This document shows, piece by piece, positions 35,220-43,161 of a stretch of DNA of 59,677 nt. The translations under genes and the position numbers were made by a program. The notes below the pieces were generated by a model. It was not told where the DNA came from and made no database searches. It saw nothing but the letters and a program-made list of their open reading frames with translations. Origin of the DNA: an uncultured Oscillospiraceae bacterium (GTDB taxonomy: Bacteria; Bacillota; Clostridia; Oscillospirales; Acutalibacteraceae); assembly GCA_900547305.1 (NCBI GenBank), contig URGH01000004.1, positions 1 to 59,677 of the forward strand, written 5' to 3'. The stretch's first letter is position 1. Each line of letters begins with the position of its first letter.

Positions 35220-35549
35220 TTAGACATTAGATATTAGACAGTAGATTTTAGAAGAATACCCCTCAGTCAACTTCGTTGACAGCCGCTGACGGCGGCGGTC
35301 CCCTCTGTCACTTCGTGACGTCTCCCCACACCGTGGGGAGCAACCCCCTCTATTTTGGCAAAGCCAAAAAGGAGGGAGCCCAAATAGGCTCCCCTGTGTA
35401 AGGGGAGCTGGCAAAACGAAGTTTTGACTGAGGGGTTGTTACAAAGCATTAGAAAGAATACCCCTCTATTTCGGCAAAACCGAAAAGAATGGAGCCAATG
35501 GGCGGTAAAGTCGCCGTCTAATGTCTATTATCTAATATCTAACGTCTAA
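35220..35549. mobile_element. MITE-like element B, copy 1
   Basis: A 330-base non-coding element with imperfect terminal inverted repeats of about 30 bases: left end TTAGACATTAGATATTAGA, right end (reverse complement) TTAGACGTTAGATATTAGA. The ends are built from repeated TTAGAY/GTAGAT units. The interior carries many hairpins (TCAACTTCGTTGA, CCGCTGACGGCGG, CCCCACACCGTGGGG, the CCCTCAGTC module) and closes with GGGCGGTAAAGTCGCC. The same ends and GGGCGG hairpin recur at 40928-41323. Confidence 0.7.
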
Positions 35550-35587
35550 GTTACCAAATGTTGGTGCATTTTAACGGAGAAAAATAC

Positions 35588-35616
35588 TTGACAAATCACT
35601 GTAGCAAATATATAAT
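35588..35616 (+). promoter_or_regulatory. Perfect sigma-A promoter, distal
   Basis: TTGACA (35588-35593), 17-base spacer, TATAAT (35611-35616). It is about 310 bases before the cohesin-like gene, so it would make a long leader or a separate small RNA. Confidence 0.8.
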
Positions 35617-35789
35617 TGTATACAAAAGGACAAAGTATTATTGTTTTTTGACGTTTTATAATCAATATTTAGTGCTTATGGTACATATAATAAAAGGCAT
35701 TAACCAACTTGTAGTGCCATTTGTCTAATTGCACAAAAAGACAGCCGAATATTTAGGCGGCAGATACCTGTTTTTACTCCTTGAAAGAC

Positions 35790-35818
35790 TTGACAAAGGT
35801 TTATTTTAATGATAAAAT
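35790..35818 (+). promoter_or_regulatory. Sigma-A promoter, proximal, for the accessory operon
   Basis: TTGACA (35790-35795), 17-base spacer, TAAAAT (35813-35818), giving a leader of roughly 100 bases. Confidence 0.8.
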
Positions 35819-35921
35819 GAAGAAAACCGTTAGTGGCGGAACGTGGCATTGCTGCTTGCGGTAAGCGGCGCCGAAAGGCGGCGTATAATAATTATGGCGT
35901 AAGCCGGTTAGGAGAAAAGAT

Positions 35922-37541
35922 ATGGAAAAGATTTTCAAAAAGTCTCTCGCGCTTGTACTCTCGGCAGCCCTTTGCTTAACCGCACTCGTAGGTTGCCTGA
36001 CTGTATCGGCGGAAGGAGCCAGCGCAACCGTTACAGTAGGATCGGTTGAGGTTAACAGCGATGCAACAAAGGCAACAGTTCCGGTAACCGTTAAAACAGA
36101 TGATGCCAACGGAATTGCTGCGGCAATGTTTGAACTCAAGGTTGATTCTTCAAAACTCACTTTCAACAGTGTTTGGGAAGAATCCATAACATGGGATGAC
36201 ACAACCAACATTAATGTCCAAACCGTTCTCGGTGAGTTAGATGCAGAAGGCACTACGCAACGTGTTGTACCGGTATCCGGCGAAACTGATACATACAGAT
36301 TCCTCGTTGAAGCAATTAAAGACGGCAGTCCTGACACTTTAGGTTACATTAAATCCGCTACTTTTAATATTACTTTTGATATTGTTGCGGGAACCACCGG
36401 CACGATTGATATAGAATATGTAAATGATGCTCATTCTCAGGCTTGTAACGGTGGTACTTTTGATGTAAACACTGCTACATACTTAGGCACTGAGGCTCTT
36501 ATCGGTCTCACCGGCACTAACGGTGCGGTTACTGTTAAAGCTGCCAGCACAGATGCGGTTCTTGATGATACAATTACAATTTCAACCGCGATTAATATCA
36601 GCGAAACAATTAATACTCGTATAATTGTTTCGAAAGAGATTGCTAAGTATGCTGATTATGAACTTATTGTTTCAAGACAGAAAGCTTATTACATAAACGC
36701 ATCCTCTGGATATGGTCTTACCGAAGTTCAAGAAGATTCTTATAGTAAAGCAGTTGCTACAACATTATCTGATGGTCGTGGCGTATTCCTTTATAATAAA
36801 CTCGGTATGTATGAATTGGGCATTGATATGAGCATTATGGTAAAATGCTATGATGAAAACGGTAACTATGTTGCATATTCCAACTCTGCAACAACTAATG
36901 TTGGTAAGTTGGCATATGGTCTTTATAGTGCTACAAATGCATCGGCAAAAAATAAGAACATTGCTATTGATATAGCTAAGCTCGGCGATAAAGCGCAGGC
37001 TTATATGGTAAACGGAACAGATTGTGCCCTTTCCACTATCGTTTCTCCGATTACTTATTTCCCCGAAGATGCAACCGAAGGCGCTACATTTAATGCAGCT
37101 ACTCTTGATACAACTAACATTCCTACAAGCTATGTTGACGGAATGACTCTTTCTCCGGCAGTCAACCTGTCTTCTAATCCGGCACTTCGTCTTCTGTCTT
37201 CAGCTGCCGGCTCATATGATGAGGCAGATATAAAAATTGATGTTGACTATATTAATGGTAAAAACGGCAGTGATTGCGGGATGGAATTCACATCAGCCGA
37301 TATGATAAAGGCTGGTTCTGGTGCATCAGTAAGATATGGTGTTCTGTTTAATAAAATTGCTCTTTATGATACTAATGTTCCAGTTAAAGCAACTATTTAT
37401 TCCGGAACTACAAAGCTTGCTTCGGTAGAATATAGTATAGAAGCTTATGTAAACGCCAATTGGAGTAATGCGAGAATGGGCGAGGTTCTTAAGGCTGTTG
37501 CCAATCTTGGTACTTCTGCAAGAGCATACTTTAATATGTAA
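35922..37541 (+). CDS. Secreted cohesin-like surface protein
   Basis: A 539-residue exported protein. The signal peptide ends near SAEG (residues 29-32); an LVGC just before it could alternatively be a lipobox. Residues about 35-205 look like a cohesin-type beta domain (ATVTVGSVEVNSDATKATV, AAMFELKVDSSKLTF, TFNITFDIVAG). Two further related regions of about 150 residues follow, ending LGDKAQAYM near residue 365 and LGTSARAYF at the C-terminus, so the C-terminal part is probably an internal duplication. No dockerin, sortase signal or S-layer domain is visible. Base composition is more AT-rich than the surrounding chromosome. It is the first gene of the run containing the small Cys peptide and the radical-SAM enzyme, 39 bases upstream of the peptide. 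Confidence 0.75.
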   Translation: MEKIFKKSLALVLSAALCLTALVGCLTVSAEGASATVTVGSVEVNSDATKATVPVTVKTDDANGIAAAMFELKVDSSKLTFNSVWEESITWDDTTNINVQTVLGELDAEGTTQRVVPVSGETDTYRFLVEAIKDGSPDTLGYIKSATFNITFDIVAGTTGTIDIEYVNDAHSQACNGGTFDVNTATYLGTEALIGLTGTNGAVTVKAASTDAVLDDTITISTAINISETINTRIIVSKEIAKYADYELIVSRQKAYYINASSGYGLTEVQEDSYSKAVATTLSDGRGVFLYNKLGMYELGIDMSIMVKCYDENGNYVAYSNSATTNVGKLAYGLYSATNASAKNKNIAIDIAKLGDKAQAYMVNGTDCALSTIVSPITYFPEDATEGATFNAATLDTTNIPTSYVDGMTLSPAVNLSSNPALRLLSSAAGSYDEADIKIDVDYINGKNGSDCGMEFTSADMIKAGSGASVRYGVLFNKIALYDTNVPVKATIYSGTTKLASVEYSIEAYVNANWSNARMGEVLKAVANLGTSARAYFNM

Positions 37542-37580
37542 TTACTTAATTGATTATTTTATGAAAGGAGTTAGAGTATA

Positions 37581-37694
37581 GTGAAATTCGAGCTTGATAT
37601 TGTACGTTTTAAGAGCGAGGACGTTGTTACTGCCAGTCCCGGCGGTTGCACATGCGAGGGTTGCGAAGTGGTCTTTGATGGCGACGTTCTCTAA
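37581..37694 (+). CDS. Small Cys-containing peptide, candidate RiPP precursor
   Basis: A 37-residue frame with a GTG start, AAAGGAG about 10 bases upstream, and a TAA stop. Residues 1-20 are a charged, likely leader-type segment (MKFELDIVRFKSEDVV...); residues 21-28 are GGCTCEGC with Cys at 23, 25 and 28; the tail is acidic (DGDVL). A GG precedes the first Cys, which could mark a leader/core boundary. It is followed by a strong terminator and then by a kinase-like gene, a radical-SAM/SPASM enzyme and two PqqD-like proteins, which is how RiPP precursors are usually placed. Modification is inference. Confidence 0.7.
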   Translation: MKFELDIVRFKSEDVVTASPGGCTCEGCEVVFDGDVL

Positions 37695-37704
37695 TGTTGT
37701 TGAT

Positions 37705-37742
37705 TTAAGGGGTGGTTGTTTTAGCCACCCCTTAAGTTTTCT
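37705..37742 (+). terminator. Terminator/attenuator after the peptide gene
   Basis: Stem TTAAGGGGTGG / CCACCCCTTAA (37705-37715 with 37725-37735) followed by GTTTTCTT. Placed just after a small precursor gene and before the enzymes, it would give excess precursor with partial read-through. Confidence 0.8.
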
Positions 37743-37771
37743 TATTATAGGTTTTAAGTAGGTGCTTGAGG

Positions 37772-38488
37772 ATGTATAAAACCAATGCTTGCATTGCTGA
37801 TATAAATGTTGAATTCAACACAAAGTATTATAAACTGACGAGTATTTCAAAGGAATTTCTCACAAACAATCAAAACTCGGACATAGTTATTAATATTACT
37901 CAGGAACAGATTGATAGAGAATTTGCAAACACTCAGAATAGTGTGCTGCCGTCTTTTTGTGAAGTTGCGTGCGCTTGTAGAGCGTTTTGCAATGAAATAT
38001 GGAAATATAATGCAATATTATTTCATTCTTCGGTTGTTGAAGTTAATCATCGTGCAGTTGCCTTTACTGCGCAGAGCGGCACCGGAAAAACAACCCATAC
38101 ATTGTTATGGAAAGAACTTTTAGGCGATGATTTAACAATTATCAACGGCGATAAACCGATAGTAAGATTATTGAATGATATTCCGTATGTTTACGGTACT
38201 CCTTGGAAAGGCAAAGAATCATTCGGAATAAATGCTAAATCGAAACTAACAGATATTTGTTTTATTGAACGAGATACTGTTAATTCGGTTGAAAAGTTTA
38301 AAAAAGAAAATGCCGTTGATCGCATTTTCAATCAAATTTTATTACCGAAAGATGCTTCAGGATTAAAGAAAACATTAGAATTGGTTGATTTGCTTTTAAG
38401 CAAATGCAATTTGTGGATTATCAGGTGCAACACCGATATTTCCGCAGCCGAGACTGCATATAACACTATTTTTTGTAAGGATAGATAA
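37772..38488 (+). CDS. HprK-like P-loop kinase of the peptide cluster
   Basis: About 238 residues. A P-loop, AQSGTGKTT at residues 100-108, follows a Ser/His-rich strand (LFHSSVVEV) and precedes LLGDDLTIINGDKPIVR. This is the HPr-kinase/PEP-carboxykinase-like fold seen in HprK-related proteins of RiPP and PqqD clusters, not the full HprK (which has a second conserved signature and hexamer domain). Its substrate could be the peptide or a carrier; unknown. The ATG at 37772 is chosen; the frame opens with a TTG two codons earlier. AT-rich. Confidence 0.75.
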   Translation: MYKTNACIADINVEFNTKYYKLTSISKEFLTNNQNSDIVINITQEQIDREFANTQNSVLPSFCEVACACRAFCNEIWKYNAILFHSSVVEVNHRAVAFTAQSGTGKTTHTLLWKELLGDDLTIINGDKPIVRLLNDIPYVYGTPWKGKESFGINAKSKLTDICFIERDTVNSVEKFKKENAVDRIFNQILLPKDASGLKKTLELVDLLLSKCNLWIIRCNTDISAAETAYNTIFCKDR

Positions 38489-38491
38489 TTT

Positions 38492-39907
38492 ATGAAACAA
38501 ATTTACGAACCACACGGTGCAACGATTTGTTTATTGGGAGCACAAAGTGTTTCCGATGCGAAGTATAGACCGCTGACATATATTTATGAATGCAATGTGG
38601 ATGAAGGTCTGCTTATATATAATATTTTAACGAGAGAACTGCTCCTTTTAAATAAGGATGAAATAAAACTTTGGAACGAAAATATTGATGTCGATAATAA
38701 AATTACACAAGAGCTTATAAAAAAATGGTTTTTTGTTCCTGTAGAAAATGATGATGCAAAACTGAGAAGGCAAGTGAGAGAACTTTTAAGTGCAATTGTC
38801 TATACGAATGTTTCTGCACCTACAAAAGTTTTTACAATTTTACCGACCACAGATTGTAACGCAAGATGCTTTTACTGTTTTGAACTTGGTAGAAGTCGCA
38901 AGTTTATGAGTCAAAAAACAGCAAAAGATGTTGCTGATTATATTTTTAAAACTTCAAAAGGCGCGGAAAGCATTAAATTGCGTTGGTTTGGAGGAGAGCC
39001 TTTATATAACGTCGATGCTATTGATATTATTTGTAGCAAACTTAAAAAACACAATGTTTCATACACTTCCGAAATAATATCCAACGGTTATCTTTTTAAT
39101 GATGAAAACGTATCTAAAGCTGTTTCAACTTGGAATACGAAGAGTGTGCAAATAACGTTAGACGGAACCGAAGAAATATATAATAAGTGTAAGTCCTTTA
39201 TTTATCACGATGGGAGAAGTGCGTTTAAAGTTGTAACAGATAATATAGAAAGGCTTTTAAATGCCGATATTCTTGTCAAGGTTCGCATGAATATGGACAG
39301 TCATAATGAGTCGGATTTATATAACCTGACCGATTATTTACTTAATCGATTTGGTAAATATAAAAAATTTTTTGCTTATGTTCATCTTTTGTTTGAAGAT
39401 TCCGGTAAGGTTCAAATGGAAAGAAATGATATGGAACGGCATATGATGATACAAAAGTTCTTCAAATTTGAAGATTATCTAAAGGATTGCCAACCGAACT
39501 TTCCGAAAAGAACGGTCAAATCTCTTATTCAATACCATCAATGTATGGCTGATGATTGCGCAACAACAACGATTATGCCTGATGGTGAACTGGGAAAGTG
39601 CGAGCACTATTCAGATACTGATTTTTGGGGCAGTATTTACAGCGACAAAATTGATAGGAGTGTTATTGAAGACTTTAGACGCGCTAAATATTTAGGTGAA
39701 CAATGTGATAAGTGCCGATTATACCCATTGTGTTATCAGTTGATTCGTTGCGCCCAAACTATCCCGGATCGTTGTGATGAGGTCGATAAAATGTTGCATT
39801 ATAGAAATGTAGAACGGGCAATAAGAGAAACTTACAGAATATATATACAAAATAATAAAATTATTGGGGGAAGCAAAGATGAAATTGAAATACAAAATGA
39901 TTGTTAA
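38492..39907 (+). CDS. Radical SAM/SPASM peptide-modifying enzyme
   Basis: A 471-residue enzyme. The 4Fe-4S radical-SAM motif is C122, C126, C129 (CNARCFYC), followed by the SAM site WFGGEPLYN. The C-terminal SPASM domain has CMADDC, LGKCEHY, EQCDKCRLYPLC and further Cys, enough to bind two auxiliary clusters. The first 105 residues form an N-terminal region like the precursor-recognition part of sactipeptide and ranthipeptide maturases. It likely makes a thioether or C-C crosslink on the upstream Cys peptide (inference). Starts 3 bases after the kinase stop; ends overlapping the first PqqD-like gene by 29 bases. Confidence 0.85.
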   Translation: MKQIYEPHGATICLLGAQSVSDAKYRPLTYIYECNVDEGLLIYNILTRELLLLNKDEIKLWNENIDVDNKITQELIKKWFFVPVENDDAKLRRQVRELLSAIVYTNVSAPTKVFTILPTTDCNARCFYCFELGRSRKFMSQKTAKDVADYIFKTSKGAESIKLRWFGGEPLYNVDAIDIICSKLKKHNVSYTSEIISNGYLFNDENVSKAVSTWNTKSVQITLDGTEEIYNKCKSFIYHDGRSAFKVVTDNIERLLNADILVKVRMNMDSHNESDLYNLTDYLLNRFGKYKKFFAYVHLLFEDSGKVQMERNDMERHMMIQKFFKFEDYLKDCQPNFPKRTVKSLIQYHQCMADDCATTTIMPDGELGKCEHYSDTDFWGSIYSDKIDRSVIEDFRRAKYLGEQCDKCRLYPLCYQLIRCAQTIPDRCDEVDKMLHYRNVERAIRETYRIYIQNNKIIGGSKDEIEIQNDC

Positions 39908-40145
39908 CGAGGTGGCGGGTAAAAAAGTTGCGGTTGCGGTCGGAGATGATATAGATAAATTCAGCGGCTTTATAAAAACCAATGATGTTGGTGCAGAAAT
40001 AATAAAAATATTAGAAAATGACGTAACTATCGATGAAATTGTAGCTATCCTTAAATCCGAATATCCTCATGAAGCTGAAGCTGAAATTGAAAATATTGTC
40101 AAGATGTTTGTTGAAGCTTTTGAGAAGGAGCAGATTTTAGAATAA
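39879..40145 (+). CDS. PqqD-like protein 1
   Basis: An 88-residue protein of the PqqD family, the fold used as a RiPP recognition element that carries the precursor to its radical-SAM enzyme. The pattern DKFSGFIKTNDVGAEIIKIL fits. The start at 39879 follows GGGGGAAGC and lies inside the 3' end of the radical-SAM gene. AT-rich codon use, like the genes before it. Tandem paralogue of the next gene, from the shared MKLKY start to the LE end. Confidence 0.8.
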   Translation: MKLKYKMIVNEVAGKKVAVAVGDDIDKFSGFIKTNDVGAEIIKILENDVTIDEIVAILKSEYPHEAEAEIENIVKMFVEAFEKEQILE

Positions 40146-40181
40146 ATTAAACTTATTAGGAAAATAAAGGAGCGGCTTATA

Positions 40182-40448
40182 ATGAAGTTGAAGTACAATT
40201 TTGTGACAAACGAGGTTGCGGATAAAATCGTAGCGGTTGCGGTAGGGGATGACCTTGAAAAATTCAACGGTTTTATTAAAATGAACGATACGGGGGCATA
40301 TATTTTTAATATGCTTAAAAATGATGTAACCGAGGATGAAATTGTTGAGGCTATGAAAAAGGATTACGAAGACGCAACCGAGCAGGAAATAAGAGAGACG
40401 GTAAGCGAATTTGTAGGCAAGCTGAAAGACGCGGATGTGCTTGAATAA
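40182..40448 (+). CDS. PqqD-like protein 2
   Basis: An 88-residue paralogue of PqqD-like protein 1 (KFNGFIKMNDTGAYIFNML, same length, about half the residues the same by eye). Its codon use is richer in GC third positions, like the host chromosome. The AAAGGAG site is strong, and the stop overlaps the start of the peptidase-like gene (TAATG). Confidence 0.8.
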   Translation: MKLKYNFVTNEVADKIVAVAVGDDLEKFNGFIKMNDTGAYIFNMLKNDVTEDEIVEAMKKDYEDATEQEIRETVSEFVGKLKDADVLE

Positions 40449-40909
40449 TGGCAGAGGCGGACTTAAAAAACGTTGAAGAACTGCTGAAAACCCGTGATGA
40501 GGTTATGACCCGCACCCGCGGCATAAGCATGCGCCCGCTGCTGCGGCAGGGGCGCGATATTGTTGTAATAAAAAAAGCAGAGCTTCCTCTTAAAGTCGGC
40601 GACGCACCGCTTTATAGGGTGAAAGGCAGAAAAGAACTGGTCTTACACCGGATTTTAAAGGTAAACCCCGACGGCAGCTATATTATTCGCGGCGACAATC
40701 TTTTTGTTAAAGAGCATGTGCTTGAGAGCCAGATTGTGGGCGTTATGAAAGCATTTTACAGAGAGGGGAAATATTGCGATTGCGAAAAAAGCCGCAAATA
40801 TAAGCTCTATATATTTTTAAACAGGGTAAGCTACCCGGTGCGCCGTTTTTGGAAATTGACATTGCGCCCGATACTTTCAAAAATTAAACATAAAATAATT
40901 AAAAATTAA
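40448..40909 (+). CDS. S24/S26 signal-peptidase-like protein
   Basis: A 153-residue protein with the Ser-Met active-site motif of S24/S26 peptidases (RGISMRP, S27) and a box around KGRKELVLHRIL in which a Lys could serve as general base, followed by IIRGDN. Such proteins recur in gut-Clostridia clusters with PqqD and HprK-like genes and could process a leader. There is no clear membrane anchor, so a cytoplasmic role is possible. Translation is coupled to PqqD-like protein 2. Confidence 0.75.
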   Translation: MAEADLKNVEELLKTRDEVMTRTRGISMRPLLRQGRDIVVIKKAELPLKVGDAPLYRVKGRKELVLHRILKVNPDGSYIIRGDNLFVKEHVLESQIVGVMKAFYREGKYCDCEKSRKYKLYIFLNRVSYPVRRFWKLTLRPILSKIKHKIIKN

Positions 40910-40927
40910 ATTTTAAATATAACGCAA

Positions 40928-41323
40928 TTTAGACGTTAGATAGTAGATGTTAGACGTTAGATAAATACCCCTCAGTCTCGTTTCACTCGACAGCTCCCCT
41001 CTGTTTGCTAACGCAAAAGAAGGGAGCCTATGGGATTGCAAATTGGCTCCCTTGTGTAAGGGTGCGGGTGTCCGGTGGACACCTCTGCGAAGCAGAAGCA
41101 CCGACCGAGGCGGAAGCCGAGACGGTGGCGAGCTATGCGAGACGGAGGGGTTGTTAAAAACCGTAGCTTATCAAAGACCTAAAACTCGTTTAAATACCCC
41201 TCAGCCAATTTAGACGTTAGATGTTAGATAGTAGATATTAGACAAATACCCCGCTGTTTCGGCGTTGCCGAAACAGCGGGGTGACTATGGGCGGCAAAGC
41301 CGCCGTATAAAATCTAATATCTA
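40928..41323. mobile_element. MITE-like element B, copy 2, nested and rearranged
   Basis: Starts TTTAGACGTTAGATAGTAGATG, and a second left end, CAATTTAGACGTTAGAT, lies at 41206-41222, so one element seems to have inserted into another. The interior has CCCTCAGTC/GGGAG modules and long hairpins (GTGTCCGGTGGACAC; CCCCGCTGTTTCGG with CCGAAACAGCGGGG at 41250-41281). It ends GGGCGGCAAAGCCGCC and AATCTAATATCTAC; that last piece includes the stop codon of the transporter gene at 41321. Confidence 0.65.
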
Positions 41324-42184
41324 CTTTATCAGCATCATAAGCGTGCCCGCAACAATAAGCAAAAGCCCCGCCGCCGATTTTTTTGAAAGCCGTTCTTTGA
41401 ACACCGCCGCCGAAAAGCCCACCGAAACCAAAATACTCAGCTTATCAATAGGCACAACAACGCTTGCGAGACCGTCCTGCAGCGCCTTATAATAGCAAAG
41501 CCACGAAGCGCCGGTCGCAAGCCCCGAAAGGCAGATAAACCCCAACTCGCTTTTCGGAATGTTACTAAGTTCCCGCTGTTTACCCTTTAAAAATACTATA
41601 AGCCACGCCATAACCAGCACCACGGCGGTGCGGATTGCAGTGCCGAGGTTAGACTCCACCCCGTCAATACCTATTTTACCGAGGATTGAGGTCATTGCGG
41701 CAAATACAGCGGAAAGCACAGCGTATATAAACCAGCCTTTTTTGCCCGGTTTTGTTTCGGAAACATCCTTTTTTTCTATCATAAGCACGGTGCCCGCGCC
41801 TATTAAAACAACGGCAGCGGCTTTAAGCGCCGTCACCTTTTCTCCCAGAAAAATAAAAGCTAAAATAATGGTAAGTACGGTTGACGATTTATCAATCGGC
41901 ACAACCTTATTTACATCCCCTGCTTGCAGCGCCCTGAAATAGCAAAGCCACGAAGCGCCGGCCACAAGCCCCGAAAGCACGAGAAAAAGCCATGTTTCGG
42001 CACCGAGTGCGGTAATGCTGCCCACTGACCCCGCAACGAAAACCATAAGCCATGAGAAAACAAGAACCACACCGGTGCGGATTGCGGTTGCAATATCCGA
42101 ATCGGTCTTTTTTATGCCGCACTTGGCAAGAACAGCGGTAAGCCCGGCAAAAAGCGCCGAACCGAACGCAAAAAGCACCCACAT
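41321..42184 (-). CDS. EamA-family drug/metabolite transporter
   Basis: A membrane protein of about 287 residues with ten predicted helices in two homologous halves: SWLCYFRALQAGDVNKVVPIDK in the first and SWLCYYKALQDGLASVVVPIDK in the second, the hallmark of an internal EamA duplication. The start at 42184 is preferred over the GTG three codons earlier, which would overlap the AAAGGTGA ribosome site. Substrate unknown. Its stop codon lies inside the end of MITE-like element B. Confidence 0.88.
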   Translation of the reverse strand: MWVLFAFGSALFAGLTAVLAKCGIKKTDSDIATAIRTGVVLVFSWLMVFVAGSVGSITALGAETWLFLVLSGLVAGASWLCYFRALQAGDVNKVVPIDKSSTVLTIILAFIFLGEKVTALKAAAVVLIGAGTVLMIEKKDVSETKPGKKGWFIYAVLSAVFAAMTSILGKIGIDGVESNLGTAIRTAVVLVMAWLIVFLKGKQRELSNIPKSELGFICLSGLATGASWLCYYKALQDGLASVVVPIDKLSILVSVGFSAAVFKERLSKKSAAGLLLIVAGTLMMLIK

Positions 42185-42230
42185 AGCTGTCACCTTTAAA
42201 AATTCGGAACCTTATTAAATAAATGCCGTT

Positions 42231-43139
42231 TTATTCCGCCAGCCCCTCGGAAACGCCCATAAGGATAATTCCCGCAAAAACGGTGAAAATTATTAAATAA
42301 TGCTTAAACGAAAGCTTTTCCTTTAAGAATATGCGGGAAAGCAGCACCGAGAACACGCAGTACGCCGAAATCATAGGCGCCGCCACGGTGGGGTTATCGC
42401 CTATCGCGTAAATATAGGCAAACTGCCCCGCAGTTTCGCAGCCCGCACCGAGCCACTTGGGTAAATCCCATTTAAAGCTCGGTTTTTGCTTTTTAATTAC
42501 ATAAACGTAAATAAATGCGGCAATTCCCATTATAAAGAATGTATACTCGTATGCAATGTTTGCCGAGTCCTCGCCTACTATTCCCTTATCAAGCAGTATC
42601 GCGTCGGCAAAGGTGCCCAGCCCGTCAAGCAGGCAATAGAAAATCGGGAAAAATACCGCAATAAAGCCCGATTTGAATTTTTTGTTTTCCGCTTTATCGG
42701 CTAAGGCATGCGCCTCTTCGTCATACTTCTTTTCAACGAACGCAAGCCCCGTAACGCCCAAACACACAAGCACTATGCCCGCCCAGCTGAGCGCGTCGGG
42801 CATTTGCCGCAAAAATATAAGGCAAAGCACGCAGGCAACCGCGCCCGATGAATTGCATATCGGCGAAGACACCGAAAGCATTATGTACCTTAGCCCCACA
42901 TAGCCCAAAATCATTGAAGAAACATAGCAGATAATAGCGGGCGAATACTTTATAAAGTCCACGGGGTAAAACTTTGCCCCCGTGAGCAGCTCGAAGGTCG
43001 CGTGAAGACCCATAACCGTACCCACGGCAACTACTATTTTCCAGTGACTGTATTTATCGGTCGAATCAGAGCCCATTTTTGAAAATAAGTCCGACCCGCC
43101 CCAAAACATAATTGTAACTAAAGATAATATAAACCACAT
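42231..43139 (-). CDS. DMT-type transporter (second, diverged)
   Basis: About 302 residues with around ten helices. It shares the drug/metabolite transporter layout (IFLRQMPDALSWAGIVLVCLGVTGL and FLKEKLSFKHYLIIFTVFAGIIL) but is not a close copy of the neighbour. The start at 43139 follows GTGAGGA; the frame opens six codons earlier with no better site. Substrate unknown. Its upstream region is replaced by the left inverted repeat of cassette 1. Confidence 0.85.
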   Translation of the reverse strand: MWFILSLVTIMFWGGSDLFSKMGSDSTDKYSHWKIVVAVGTVMGLHATFELLTGAKFYPVDFIKYSPAIICYVSSMILGYVGLRYIMLSVSSPICNSSGAVACVLCLIFLRQMPDALSWAGIVLVCLGVTGLAFVEKKYDEEAHALADKAENKKFKSGFIAVFFPIFYCLLDGLGTFADAILLDKGIVGEDSANIAYEYTFFIMGIAAFIYVYVIKKQKPSFKWDLPKWLGAGCETAGQFAYIYAIGDNPTVAAPMISAYCVFSVLLSRIFLKEKLSFKHYLIIFTVFAGIILMGVSEGLAE

Positions 43140-43161
43140 ATTTTTAAAAATCCTCACTTTT

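Larger units (their letters stand above)
35550..35921 (+). promoter_or_regulatory. AT-rich control region with two promoters and a structured leader
   Basis: About 370 bases with no gene. Promoter 1 is at 35588-35616 and promoter 2 at 35790-35818. The leader after promoter 2 has a GNRA-type hairpin CGCCGAAAGGCG, a GCTTGCGGTAAGC hairpin, and flanking AACCG/CGGTT that could close it into one domain ending at the AGGAG ribosome site. I could not match it to a known riboswitch class. Confidence 0.55.

Noticed and set aside
35267..35449. Short minus-strand frames in element B
   Set aside because: They translate hairpin modules and lack starts with ribosome sites.
40928..41250. Repeated TTAGAC/GTAGAT units looking like a CRISPR or tandem array
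   Set aside because: Units of about 7-8 bases in short runs at element ends, no constant spacer length and no cas genes; they are terminal repeats of element B.
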